Source of the DNA: Pseudomonas paraeruginosa PA7
GTDB lineage: Bacteria; Pseudomonadota; Gammaproteobacteria; Pseudomonadales; Pseudomonadaceae
Length of the DNA: 64,000 nt
Direction: 5' to 3'
Assembly: GCF_000017205.1 (NCBI RefSeq)
Contig: NC_009656.1
Coordinates: 741,001-805,000 of the forward strand
Under the pieces are notes generated by a model that searched no databases, was not told the DNA's origin, and was given only the letters and a program-made list of their open reading frames with translations. Below are positions 53,779 to 64,000 of this stretch, in pieces. The position numbers were made by a program, and so were the translations under genes. Within the stretch, counting starts at the first letter, position 1, and each line of letters begins with the position of its first letter.

Positions 53779-55260
53779 GTGAAGAACGATATACACGACC
53801 TGGGCCTGGTGCTGGATTCCCGGGTCAAGCTGATCCTCATCGAGTCCTGGGACGAACCGAAGGTCATGGAGACCCTCACCGGTCTGGCGATCAAGCGCGG
53901 TCTCGGACTGTACACCTGGTCGGTGACCGAGGGCGTGCAGCGCCTGGGCTTCGGCGGCGAGCCGCTGGGTGACGAGGACAGCAGCGACCCGGTGGCGGCG
54001 TTGCGGCTGATCAGGCATGACCGGCAGGCGAATCTCTACGTGCTCTGCGACCTGCATCCGTTCCTCGGCGACAGCCCGATCCTGGTGCGCCTGCTCAAGG
54101 AGATCGCCATGGCCGAGGGCAACCATCGGCCGACGGTGGTGCTGGTGTCCCATGCGCTGAAGCTGCCGGCCGAGGTGCAACGCTTCGCCGCACGCTTCTC
54201 GCTGTCCCTGCCCAGCGAGGACGAGTTGCTCGGCATCGTCCGCGAGGAGGCTTCACGCTGGAGCGAGCGCAATCGCGGCGCGCGGGTACGCACCGACAAC
54301 CGCACCCTGCAGCAGGTGGTGAAGAACCTGCGCGGGCTCAGCCACGCCGAGGCGCGCCTGCTGGCGCGCAACGTGATCTGCAACGACGGGGCGATCACCC
54401 AGGAAGACCTGCCCGAACTGAACCGCACCAAGTTCCAACTGCTCGACCTGGAAGGCGTGCTGAGCTTCGAATACGACACCGCGCGCTTCGCCGAGGTCGG
54501 CGGGCTGACGGCGCTCAAGCGCTGGCTCGGCGAGCGGCAGTCGGCATTTCTCGCCGGCAAGCCCGGCGACCAGCCCAAGGGCATCATGCTGGTGGGCGTG
54601 CAGGGCGCCGGCAAGAGCCTGGCGGCCAAGGCGGTGGCCGGCCTCTGGGGCCTGCCGCTGCTGCGCCTGGATTTCGCCTGCCTCTACAACAAGTACTTCG
54701 GCGAAACCGAACGCAACTTGCGCGAGGCGCTGCGGCTGGCGGAGCAGATGGCGCCCTGTGTGCTGTGGATGGACGAGGTGGAGAAAGGGCTTTCCGGCGG
54801 CGATCAGGACAACGGTGTCAGCCAGCGCGTGCTGGGCACCCTGCTGACCTGGATGGCCGAGCGCGAGGCGCCGGTGTTCCTGGTCGCCACGGCGAACGCC
54901 ATCGACCGTCTGCCGCCGGAACTGGTGCGAAAGGGGCGCTTCGACGAGCTGTTCTTCGTCGACCTGCCGGCACCGGAGATTCGGGCCGAGATATTTCGCA
55001 TCCATCTGCAGCGCCGCGAACTGGAGCCGGCGCAGTTCGACCTCGCCGCGCTGGCGGCCGCCAGCCAGGGATTCAGTGGCGCGGAGATCGAGCAGGCGGT
55101 GGTGGCGGCGCTGTATGCCGGGCAGGCGCGGCAGCAGGCGGTGGATCAGGAGTTGCTGCTGAAGGAACTGGCGCGGACCTCGCCGCTGTCGGTGCTGATG
55201 GCGGAAAGGCTCGCCACGCTGCGGGCCTGGGCCAACGGGCGGGCGGTACCGGCGGACTGA
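53779..55260 (+). CDS. AAA+ ATPase of the Ycf46 type
   Basis: A 493-residue ATPase. The N-terminal half (about 1-230) is a degenerate regulatory domain typical of Ycf46-like proteins. The AAA+ module has Walker A GVQGAGKS (about 273-280), Walker B CVLWMDEVEKG (about 325), sensor 1 FLVATAN and an arginine-finger ELVRKGRFDELF segment. Roles in the family are poorly known (CO2 use in cyanobacteria). Start at GTG 53779. No partner gene is evident nearby. Confidence 0.85.
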   Translation: MKNDIHDLGLVLDSRVKLILIESWDEPKVMETLTGLAIKRGLGLYTWSVTEGVQRLGFGGEPLGDEDSSDPVAALRLIRHDRQANLYVLCDLHPFLGDSPILVRLLKEIAMAEGNHRPTVVLVSHALKLPAEVQRFAARFSLSLPSEDELLGIVREEASRWSERNRGARVRTDNRTLQQVVKNLRGLSHAEARLLARNVICNDGAITQEDLPELNRTKFQLLDLEGVLSFEYDTARFAEVGGLTALKRWLGERQSAFLAGKPGDQPKGIMLVGVQGAGKSLAAKAVAGLWGLPLLRLDFACLYNKYFGETERNLREALRLAEQMAPCVLWMDEVEKGLSGGDQDNGVSQRVLGTLLTWMAEREAPVFLVATANAIDRLPPELVRKGRFDELFFVDLPAPEIRAEIFRIHLQRRELEPAQFDLAALAAASQGFSGAEIEQAVVAALYAGQARQQAVDQELLLKELARTSPLSVLMAERLATLRAWANGRAVPAD

Positions 55261-55271
55261 GCGGGTGCCGC

Positions 55272-56072
55272 TCAGGCCCGTGGCGCGGAGGGCAGCGTCG
55301 AAGCGTTGAGCCGCGCGGCGATCCTGCGCACCAGCCAGCGCGGCGCCAGGCGCGGGCTCAGGGCGAGCAGGCGATTGCGCCAGCCGGGAACGATCAGCGC
55401 GCGGTTCCTGTCCAGCCCGCGCAGGGCCAGCAGGGCGACTTCCTCGGGGGACATCATCAGCTTGCCCTGCTCGAGCTTGCCGAGGCGCATCCCGGCTTCG
55501 CGGAAGAACGCGGTCCGGGTCGGCCCGGGGCACAGGACCGAGACTTTCACAGCGCGGGCTTTCAACTCTTCCCGCAGGCCTTCGGAGAAATGCAGGACAT
55601 AGGCCTTGCTCGCGTAGTAGTTGCTCATCCAGGCGCCGGGCTGGAAGGCCGCCACCGAGGCGACATTGAGGATCTGCCCACCGCCCTGTGCCGCCATGCG
55701 GGTGCCGAGGGCGTGGCAGAGGCGGGCCAGGGCGAGAATGTTGAGCTCGATCAGCTCCTGCTCGCGCGCCCACTCCTGGTCGACGAACGGACCGGCGCTG
55801 CCGATCCCGGCGTTGTTCACCAGCAGGTCGATCTGCCGTTCGCCCTGCTCCAGTTCGTGCAACAGCCCGGACAACTGCAGCGGTTCGGCAAGGTCGCAGG
55901 TACGGAACAGCACCTCCACCCCGAAACGCTGTGCCAGTTCGTAGGCGATGCTCTCCAGCGCGTCGCGCTGGCGCGCCACCAGGATCAGGGCGCGGCCGCG
56001 CCGGGCCAGGGCTTCGGCGAGGGCCAGGCCGATACCGCTGGACGCGCCGGTGATCAGGGCATAACGGGGCAT
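55272..56072 (-). CDS. Short-chain dehydrogenase/reductase
   Basis: A 266-residue classical SDR. The cofactor motif TGASSGIG lies at about 7-14, VNNAGIG at about 86-92, and the catalytic YYASKAYVLHF (Tyr-x3-Lys) at about 152. Ser precedes it in the usual place. The substrate is not predictable from sequence. The C-terminus is basic and hydrophobic, which suggests membrane association or a lipid substrate. Convergent with the AAA+ ATPase gene. Confidence 0.9.
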   Translation of the reverse strand: MPRYALITGASSGIGLALAEALARRGRALILVARQRDALESIAYELAQRFGVEVLFRTCDLAEPLQLSGLLHELEQGERQIDLLVNNAGIGSAGPFVDQEWAREQELIELNILALARLCHALGTRMAAQGGGQILNVASVAAFQPGAWMSNYYASKAYVLHFSEGLREELKARAVKVSVLCPGPTRTAFFREAGMRLGKLEQGKLMMSPEEVALLALRGLDRNRALIVPGWRNRLLALSPRLAPRWLVRRIAARLNASTLPSAPRA

Positions 56073-56132
56073 TCGAGACTTCTCCGAAACGGACGGGGGA
56101 TTGGACCCCGCCCGTCGCGAGGGGTTGCGTGG

Positions 56133-57200
56133 TTACTGTTGCTGGTCTTCTTCCAGGGTCTCCGCCGCTGCGGTGGCGGCTTCACTGGCCTCTGCCGCCG
56201 CGGCGGAAGCCTGTTCCTCCATCGTGTACGGTTCGCTGGCGCCGCCTTCATAGTTCGCGCGCTCCAGGTAACCCTCGTAGGAGGGCAGGGCGATGGCGGC
56301 GATGATAGCGACTATCGGCAACAGGACGATCAGGCTGGCTAGGACTTTCACTCCGGTGCTGTTGGCCGGCGGCGGCGGGCCGTAGCGGTTGGCGCCGTTG
56401 CTGCCGGGCAGGACCAGCATCAGGATGCCGAACACGCTGCCGACGAAGGGTACGAAGTTGAGCAGCCAGAGCCAGCCCGACCAGCCGAGGTCGTGCAGGC
56501 GCTGCACGCCGATCATCACCGCGATGACGATGAAGGCGATCGAGGCCAGGACGGTGACGGCCACGCCGACGGTTTCGCCGAGCAGGAAGCCCAGGCCCAT
56601 GATGAGCATGAAGCACAGGGTCATCGCCATCGACCAGCCGAGATAGCGCAGGCGGCCGATCCGCCCGTTGGTGGTGAAGACGTTCAGCTCGCCGTACGCG
56701 GGAAGGGCGTCGCCGACCTGGGCGCTGGGCGGGGTATAGGGCGAGGCGGCCGCGGCGGTCGCCGCCGCAGGCGCGGTGTTTTCGCCGAGTTGCGCCTGGC
56801 GTGCCAGGTACTTCTCGATGATGATGCCGCAGGCCGCGCACTCCGGCGCGCTGGGCTGTTCATGGCCGCACTTGGGACAGGTCATCGGCGGCAGGTCCTG
56901 CGCCGGGGGCTCGTCCGCGGCCGGGGGGTTGTGCTCGGGCGTTTCCACCAGGCTCAGGCTGGCGGCCAGGTCGACCTCCTTGTGGGCGTTGGCGCCGGCC
57001 TGGTGCAGGGCGGCCAGGTAGCGATCGGCCTCGGCTTCCGGAAGCTCGCGTTTCAGCACCACCGGGCGACCGCCGAACAGGGCGTCGATCTTGCCCGGTT
57101 CGCTCTTGAACAGGCGGGCGAGATTGTCCTTCACGGCCTCGAGCTGTGCGTCGGGCATCAGCTCGCCGGAGAAGACGATCTTGAAGCGTTGGTCGGTCAT
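56133..57200 (-). CDS. DUF805-family membrane protein with zinc ribbon
   Basis: A 355-residue protein. The N-terminal region (about 1-80) looks like a small alpha/beta domain. A zinc ribbon follows (CPKCGHEQPSAPECAACG, about 104-121). A DUF805-like membrane region has four hydrophobic helices (about 190-310), with the RLHDLGWSGWLWLLNFVP motif. An Ala/Glu-rich tail contains a further hydrophobic segment and a G/A-x-P-pilin-like ALPSYEGYLERA. The function is unknown. Confidence 0.78.
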   Translation of the reverse strand: MTDQRFKIVFSGELMPDAQLEAVKDNLARLFKSEPGKIDALFGGRPVVLKRELPEAEADRYLAALHQAGANAHKEVDLAASLSLVETPEHNPPAADEPPAQDLPPMTCPKCGHEQPSAPECAACGIIIEKYLARQAQLGENTAPAAATAAAASPYTPPSAQVGDALPAYGELNVFTTNGRIGRLRYLGWSMAMTLCFMLIMGLGFLLGETVGVAVTVLASIAFIVIAVMIGVQRLHDLGWSGWLWLLNFVPFVGSVFGILMLVLPGSNGANRYGPPPPANSTGVKVLASLIVLLPIVAIIAAIALPSYEGYLERANYEGGASEPYTMEEQASAAAAEASEAATAAAETLEEDQQQ

Positions 57201-57321
57201 GCAGGCATCCTTGTCAGCTGGGGTGAGAGAAATGCAGCCGACAGCCTAAATCGGCGGCCCTGGCGCTCACAAGCGCGAGATGAGAAATCCCGCACAAGCC
57301 GGACCGCCTGGCGGGGCGGTT

Positions 57322-58290
57322 TCAGCGCGGCCAGCGGGTCGCCAGGCGATTCGCCTTCTGCAGGGCGTCGCGGTATTCGTGATCGAGGCGGGCGATCAGT
57401 TGGTCGACGGCGGGTAGGTCGTCGATGTTGCCGGCGCCCTGGCCGGCGGACCATACGGTCTTCCAGGCCTTGGCTTCATCGTTCACCGGCTTGAGCTTCT
57501 CGCCGTAGTTCATGTCCGCCTTGTCGGTCAGGCGTTTCAGGTCGTAGCCGGCAGCCTCGAGGCTTTGCCGCATGAAGCTCGCCGGGACCCCGGAGACCGC
57601 CGGGGTGTGCACGATATCGGCGGCTCGCGCCTCGAGGATCATCTGCTTGTAGGCGTCGGAGGCATTGCTGTCGCGGGTGGCGATGAAGCGTGTGCCGAGG
57701 TACGCCAGGTCGGCGCCGAGCATCTGCGCGGCGAGGATCTCATGGCCATGGTTGAGGCAGCCGGCCAGCAGGAGGGTCTTGTCGAAGAACTGGCGGATCT
57801 CCGCGACCAGCGCGAACGGACTCCAGGTCCCGGCGTGGCCGCCAGCCCCGGCGGCTACCGCGATCAGCCCGTCGACACCGGCCTCGGCGGCCTTCTCGGC
57901 ATGGCGGCGGGTGGTCACGTCGTGGAATACCAGGCCGCCGTAGCTGTGCACCGCGTCCACCACTTCGCGTACCGCGCCGAGGCTGGTGATGACGATCGGC
58001 ACCCGCTGCTCGACGCAGATCCGCAGGTCGGCCTGCAGTCGCGGGTTGGTGTTGTGCACGATCAGGTTCACCGCGTAGGGCGCCGGGTTGTCCAACTCCG
58101 CCAGGCCGGCCTCGATCTCTTCCAGCCAGCCCTTGAAGCCGCTGCTATCGCGCTGGTTGAGCGCCGGGAAGCTGCCGACGATGCCGTTGCGGCAGCAGGC
58201 CAGCACCAGTTGCGGGTTGGAAACCAGGAACATCGGCGCGGCCACCATCGGCAGTCGCAGGCGTTGGTCGAGCAGGGCGGGCAAGGACAT
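57322..58290 (-). CDS. Nitronate monooxygenase-like FMN enzyme
   Basis: A 322-residue TIM-barrel flavoenzyme of the nitronate monooxygenase/2-nitropropane dioxygenase family. The N-terminal PMVAAPMFLVSNPQLVLA, the AAGAGGHAG motif with the candidate catalytic His (about 150), and the C-terminal GADLAYLGTRFIAT phosphate-binding segment are present. Some relatives are NAD(P)H:quinone reductases, so the substrate is open. It ends 15 nt after the hemJ-like start region on the same strand and is probably cotranscribed with it. Confidence 0.85.
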   Translation of the reverse strand: MSLPALLDQRLRLPMVAAPMFLVSNPQLVLACCRNGIVGSFPALNQRDSSGFKGWLEEIEAGLAELDNPAPYAVNLIVHNTNPRLQADLRICVEQRVPIVITSLGAVREVVDAVHSYGGLVFHDVTTRRHAEKAAEAGVDGLIAVAAGAGGHAGTWSPFALVAEIRQFFDKTLLLAGCLNHGHEILAAQMLGADLAYLGTRFIATRDSNASDAYKQMILEARAADIVHTPAVSGVPASFMRQSLEAAGYDLKRLTDKADMNYGEKLKPVNDEAKAWKTVWSAGQGAGNIDDLPAVDQLIARLDHEYRDALQKANRLATRWPR

Positions 58291-58305
58291 GTCAGGACTC
58301 CAGGG

Positions 58306-58728
58306 TCAGAAAGGTTTGAGCACCACCAGTAGGACGATCAGCAGCAGGAACAGTACAGGGACTTCGTTGAACCAGCGGTAGAACACATGGCTGCGGCCCG
58401 GCTCGCCGCGGGCGAAACGCTTGAGCATGGCGCCGCAGGCGTGGTGGTAGCCGACCAGCAGCAGCACCAGGGTCAGCTTGGCGTGCAGCCAGCCCTGGCT
58501 CAGCCAGCCGGGGGTTAGGTAGAGCATCCACAAGCCGAGGACCAGGGTCGCGAGCATGGACGGCATCATGATTCCCCGGTACAGCTTGCGCTCCATGACA
58601 CAGAAACGCTCCCGGCTGGCCTGGTCCTCGCTCATGGCGTGGTAGACGAACAGGCGTGGTAGGTAGAACAGGCCGGCGAACCAGCAGACCACGGCGATGA
58701 TATGGAAGGCTTTGAGCCACAGGTACAT
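58306..58728 (-). CDS. hemJ: HemJ-type protoporphyrinogen IX oxidase
   Basis: A 140-residue four-helix membrane protein of the HemJ (UPF0093) family. The conserved His in KAFHIIAVVCWFAGLFYLPRLFVYH (about 6-30) and Lys in LHAKLTLVLLLVGYHH (about 82-97) are present. HemJ makes protoporphyrin IX in bacteria that lack HemY or HemG. Upstream of the nitronate-monooxygenase-like gene in the same direction. Confidence 0.88.
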   Translation of the reverse strand: MYLWLKAFHIIAVVCWFAGLFYLPRLFVYHAMSEDQASRERFCVMERKLYRGIMMPSMLATLVLGLWMLYLTPGWLSQGWLHAKLTLVLLLVGYHHACGAMLKRFARGEPGRSHVFYRWFNEVPVLFLLLIVLLVVLKPF

Positions 58729-59017
58729 CAGGACATCCTCTTGATCACGGTGCCCCGATAGTAGAGGGATGGGTGGGAAGCGTCACCCTGGTGGCTTGTC
58801 GCTGTCTGATATGGCGGCTGATATGGCTGCATAGCAGGTAGGAGTATTCGGATAGGCCCCTGCGGCGATTTCTGTCCTCCTGCGCTGGGATAGACTCCCG
58901 CCCCGAAGGGCCGAACCGGTCGCAAAGCCGGATGCCCAGCGCTGTTCATGCCGGCGCTCGGCTCTTATCATTGACCTCTTTTGGCTAGCTTGCCTCAGCG
59001 CGCGGAGTGATGGACAG

Positions 59018-60052
59018 ATGATCAAGGTCGGCATCGTTGGCGGTACGGGTTACACGGGCGTGGAACTGCTGCGCCTGCTGGCGCAGCATCCCCAGGCTCG
59101 GGTGGAGGTGATCACCTCGCGCTCCGAGGCGGGGGTGAAGGTCGTCGACATGTACCCGAACCTGCGAGGTCACTACGACGACCTGCAGTTCAGCGTGCCG
59201 GACACGCAGCGCCTGGGCGCCTGCGACGTGGTGTTCTTCGCCACGCCGCACGGGGTGGCGCACGCGCTGGCCGGCGAGTTGCTGGATGCCGGGACCCGGG
59301 TCATCGACCTGTCCGCCGACTTCCGCCTGGCGGACGCCGAGGAGTGGGCGCGCTGGTATGGCCAGCCGCACGGCGCCCCGGCGCTCCTCGAGGAAGCCGT
59401 TTACGGTCTTCCGGAAGTGAACCGCGAGAAGATCCGCCAGGCGCGCCTGATCGCCGTGCCGGGCTGCTACCCCACGGCCACCCAGCTGGGCCTCATCCCG
59501 CTGCTGGAGGCCGGTCTGGCCGATGCCTCGCGGCTGATCGCCGATTGTAAGTCCGGGGTCAGCGGCGCAGGTCGGGGTGCCAAGGTTGGCTCGCTGTTCT
59601 GCGAGGCGGGCGAAAGCATGATGGCCTATGCGGTCAAGGGCCATCGCCACCTGCCGGAGATCAGCCAGGGGCTGCGCCGGGCCTCGGGCGGCGAGGTCGG
59701 CCTGACCTTCGTGCCGCACCTGACGCCAATGATCCGCGGCATCCATGCAACCCTCTATGCGCATGTCGCGGATCGTTCGGTCGACCTCCAGGCGCTGTTC
59801 GAGAAGCGCTATGCCAACGAGCCTTTCGTCGACGTGATGCCGGCCGGGAGCCATCCCGAGACCCGCAGCGTACGCGGTGCCAACGTCTGCCGGATCGCCG
59901 TGCATCGTCCGCAGGGCGGCGACCTGGTGGTGGTGCTGTCGGTGATCGACAACCTGGTGAAGGGCGCCTCCGGGCAGGCGCTGCAGAACATGAACATCCT
60001 GTTCGGGCTGGATGAGCGTCTGGGTCTTTCGCATGCGGCCCTGCTCCCCTGA
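59018..60052 (+). CDS. argC: N-acetyl-gamma-glutamyl-phosphate reductase
   Basis: A 344-residue NADPH-dependent reductase of arginine synthesis. The N-terminal [17 protein letters not shown] (about 4-20) binds NADPH; the catalytic Cys lies in [15 protein letters not shown] (about 145-159); the His in KGHRHLPEI (about 207-215) completes the site. Length and motifs match the type 1 ArgC. It overlaps the next gene (TGATG). Confidence 0.96.
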   Translation: MIKVGIVGGTGYTGVELLRLLAQHPQARVEVITSRSEAGVKVVDMYPNLRGHYDDLQFSVPDTQRLGACDVVFFATPHGVAHALAGELLDAGTRVIDLSADFRLADAEEWARWYGQPHGAPALLEEAVYGLPEVNREKIRQARLIAVPGCYPTATQLGLIPLLEAGLADASRLIADCKSGVSGAGRGAKVGSLFCEAGESMMAYAVKGHRHLPEISQGLRRASGGEVGLTFVPHLTPMIRGIHATLYAHVADRSVDLQALFEKRYANEPFVDVMPAGSHPETRSVRGANVCRIAVHRPQGGDLVVVLSVIDNLVKGASGQALQNMNILFGLDERLGLSHAALLP

Positions 60053-60771
60053 TGTCCGGCTGGGAACTCCGCTTTCGTGATCCGAGACGGGCCTGGCTGG
60101 CCCGTCTCGGCATCGGTGCGCTGCTGCTCTCGGTTCCGTTGGCGTTTTTCGGCGGCCGCTGGTCGACGGGCGCGGACAACGCCCGCAGCGAGGCTGAGGC
60201 ACAACGCCAGGAGGCCTTGATCGGCGAGCAGAAAACCGAACTGGAGCGCCTGCGTACCGAGGTCGAGGTGCTTCGCAGTGGCGAGCGCCTGGGGCAGCAG
60301 GCCATCGAGCAGAGCCGGCAGACGATCAAGCTGCTCGAGGAGCAGGTGTTCAAGCAGCAGCAGGACATCGCCTTCTACAAGGGCGTGGTCGCACCGGCGA
60401 GCAAGACCGATGCGCTGGAGATCCGCGCCTTTGAGGTACAAGGCACGGACAATCCGCTGCGCTTCCGCTATAAGGTGATGCTCAGCCGCCTGGGCAAGGA
60501 CGAGCGCAAGCTCGACGGGCGGCTGAAAGTCCGCATCAGCGGCAAGCTGGCGCGCAAGGACACCAGTTACGACCTCGAACAGCTCTCGCCGGAACTGGGC
60601 AAGACAGGGCTGTCGATTTCCCTCCGGCATTTCCAGTCGATTCCCGAAGCGGGACGTTTCGCCGAACTGGAGTTGCCGAAGAACTTCATCCCGACGCTGA
60701 TCGACGTACGCGCAGAGCTGAATGGCCAGTCCAAACCGCTACAGCGCCGTTTCGATTGGCCGAAGCAGTGA
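60052..60771 (+). CDS. Inner-membrane coiled-coil protein (DUF6776-like)
   Basis: A 239-residue protein with one transmembrane helix (about 18-38), a periplasmic coiled coil (about 45-110; QRQEALIGEQKTELERLRTEVEV) and a C-terminal beta-rich domain (about 125-235). It overlaps argC by one base and is directly followed by the bactofilin gene. The pairing of a membrane coiled-coil protein with a bactofilin suggests that they may interact, but no function is established from sequence. Confidence 0.75.
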   Translation: MSGWELRFRDPRRAWLARLGIGALLLSVPLAFFGGRWSTGADNARSEAEAQRQEALIGEQKTELERLRTEVEVLRSGERLGQQAIEQSRQTIKLLEEQVFKQQQDIAFYKGVVAPASKTDALEIRAFEVQGTDNPLRFRYKVMLSRLGKDERKLDGRLKVRISGKLARKDTSYDLEQLSPELGKTGLSISLRHFQSIPEAGRFAELELPKNFIPTLIDVRAELNGQSKPLQRRFDWPKQ

Positions 60772-60780
60772 GTGACCATT

Positions 60781-61194
60781 ATGTGGAGCAAGAACAAGGG
60801 CCGGGCTGACGTCCAGCGTTTCACCGGCCAGACCAGCCTGATCGCCAGCGGTGCCGAACTGGTTGGCGACATGAACCTGAAGGGGGCGGTACAGATCGAC
60901 GGTGCCGTGCGCGGCGCCCTGCAGGCCCACGAAGGGCTGGTACGGGTCAGCGTCGGAGGCCGGGTGGACGGTGAGATCCGTGCGCCCCACGTGATCATCG
61001 ATGGCCAGGTGGATGGCGACATCCATGCCATCGAGCGGCTGGAACTGGGGGCTCAGGCGAGGGTGAAGGGCAATCTGCACTATGGCTTGATCGAGACTGC
61101 CATGGGCGCCCAGATCGATGGTCGCCTGTGTCCGATGACCGAGGCCAGCCCGCGCCCGCTGGAGCTGCCGGCCAGCGTGGAAACTGTGGATTAG
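60781..61194 (+). CDS. Bactofilin-family polymer-forming protein
   Basis: A 137-residue bactofilin (140 with the GTG at 60772). The DUF583 beta-helix core shows its repeat pattern (SLIASGAELVGDMNLKGAVQIDG, VRVSVGGRVDGEIRA, VIIDGQVDGDIHA) at about 15-110, flanked by short disordered tails. Bactofilins self-assemble into filaments that position cell-wall or motility machinery. Starts right after the coiled-coil membrane protein gene. Confidence 0.88.
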   Translation: MWSKNKGRADVQRFTGQTSLIASGAELVGDMNLKGAVQIDGAVRGALQAHEGLVRVSVGGRVDGEIRAPHVIIDGQVDGDIHAIERLELGAQARVKGNLHYGLIETAMGAQIDGRLCPMTEASPRPLELPASVETVD

Positions 61195-61271
61195 TTGACC
61201 ATTTTTCTGGGACAAGAGGATAATGGGCGTAATGTTGTAACGCACGGCCTCAAGCCGGGAGATTCGGAAAC

Positions 61272-61622
61272 ATGAGCATCGAAACCTTCACCCCTACGCC
61301 CCTGCTCTTTACCCCAGGCGCAGCCAACAAGGTGAAGACGTTGATTGACGAAGAGGGTAACCCTCGCCTGAAGCTGCGGGTATTCGTCACCGGCGGCGGT
61401 TGTTCGGGCTTCCAGTACGGTTTCACCTTCGATGAAGACATCGCCGACGACGATACGGTGATCGAGCGCGATGGCGTCGGCCTGGTGGTGGATCCGATGA
61501 GCTTCCAGTATCTGGCCGGTTCCGAAGTGGACTACCAGGAAGGTCTGGAGGGCTCGCGGTTCGTGATCAAGAACCCGAACGCCGCGACGACCTGCGGTTG
61601 CGGGCAGTCGTTCTCGATCTGA
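61272..61622 (+). CDS. erpA: Iron-sulfur cluster carrier ErpA
   Basis: A 116-residue A-type carrier that hands Fe-S clusters to isoprenoid-synthesis and other apoproteins. The three conserved Cys lie in [12 protein letters not shown] (about 38-49) and [11 protein letters not shown] at the C-terminus. The hydrophobic pattern and length are standard. An intrinsic terminator follows. Confidence 0.95.
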   Translation: MSIETFTPTPLLFTPGAANKVKTLIDEEGNPRLKLRVFVTGGGCSGFQYGFTFDEDIADDDTVIERDGVGLVVDPMSFQYLAGSEVDYQEGLEGSRFVIKNPNAATTCGCGQSFSI

Positions 61623-61641
61623 TCCGGCCGGAGGCCTGAAG

Positions 61642-61670
61642 AACGCCGCGCAACCGCGCGGCGTTTTCGT
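61642..61670. terminator. Terminator between erpA and anmK
   Basis: AACGCCGCG and CGCGGCGTT pair around a short loop, followed by TTCGTTTC; it serves the convergent erpA and anmK genes. Confidence 0.8.
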
Positions 61671-61671
61671 T

Positions 61672-64000
<2,329 letters not shown>

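Overview
The window is a GC-rich chromosome segment that I recognise, by gene order and protein sequence from memory, as Pseudomonas aeruginosa: the surA-lptD to anmK region, corresponding to about PA0594-PA0667 of strain PAO1. Almost all genes follow that order, but the bacteriocin receptor-binding cassettes differ from PAO1 as I remember it, so this is another strain or lineage.

Layout. 1-9.9 kb: envelope and recycling genes (surA start, lptD on the minus strand; amgK-murU and a DnaJ-domain membrane protein on the plus strand), a DUF3530-type exported protein, then the AgtS/AgtR two-component pair. 9.9-15.7 kb: a spermidine/putrescine-type ABC transporter set with two paralogous binding proteins (agt genes, 4-aminobutyrate/5-aminovalerate uptake). 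15.8-18.9 kb: rpe, gph and trpE, with a Trp-codon leader peptide embedded at the end of gph. 19.1-47.2 kb: the pyocin island between trpE and trpG. It holds the control genes prtN, prtR, ptrB and an antiterminator-like gene; a holin; a complete contractile R-type tail; an endolysin and spanin pair; and a complete flexible lambda-like F-type tail. 47.3-50.0 kb: a second Trp leader and trpGDC. 50.1-64 kb: vfr (frameshifted here), an OsmC-like gene, speD, coq7, a HIT protein, an AAA+ ATPase, an SDR, a DUF805 protein, a nitronate-monooxygenase-like gene, hemJ, argC, two envelope/cytoskeletal genes, erpA, anmK and the start of an M23 endopeptidase gene that leaves the window.

How the pyocin part works. 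PrtR represses prtN. After DNA damage PrtN activates pyocin promoters through P-boxes. I find two P-box arrays with identical spacing, one before the R module (21660-21708) and one before the F module (34848-34896). Both are followed by intrinsic-terminator hairpins before the first structural gene, and further hairpin-plus-T-run elements recur at module boundaries. One holin-endolysin-spanin set serves both particles.

Most notable observations: (1) vfr, the global cAMP-dependent virulence regulator, has a single-base deletion after codon 98 that removes its DNA-binding domain; (2) the R-pyocin fibre is only 399 residues, far shorter than the roughly 690-residue fibres I know for typed R-pyocins, and its distal half and chaperone are AT-rich; (3) the F-pyocin end carries an AT-rich receptor-binding cassette followed by a decayed, internally deleted copy of a fibre module; (4) the F tape measure carries three copies of a normally single C-terminal motif; (5) a canonical -1 slippery heptamer joins the two F tail chaperone frames, and an untracked small gpE-like frame overlaps the R counterpart; (6) the trp attenuator leader is fused in frame to gph.
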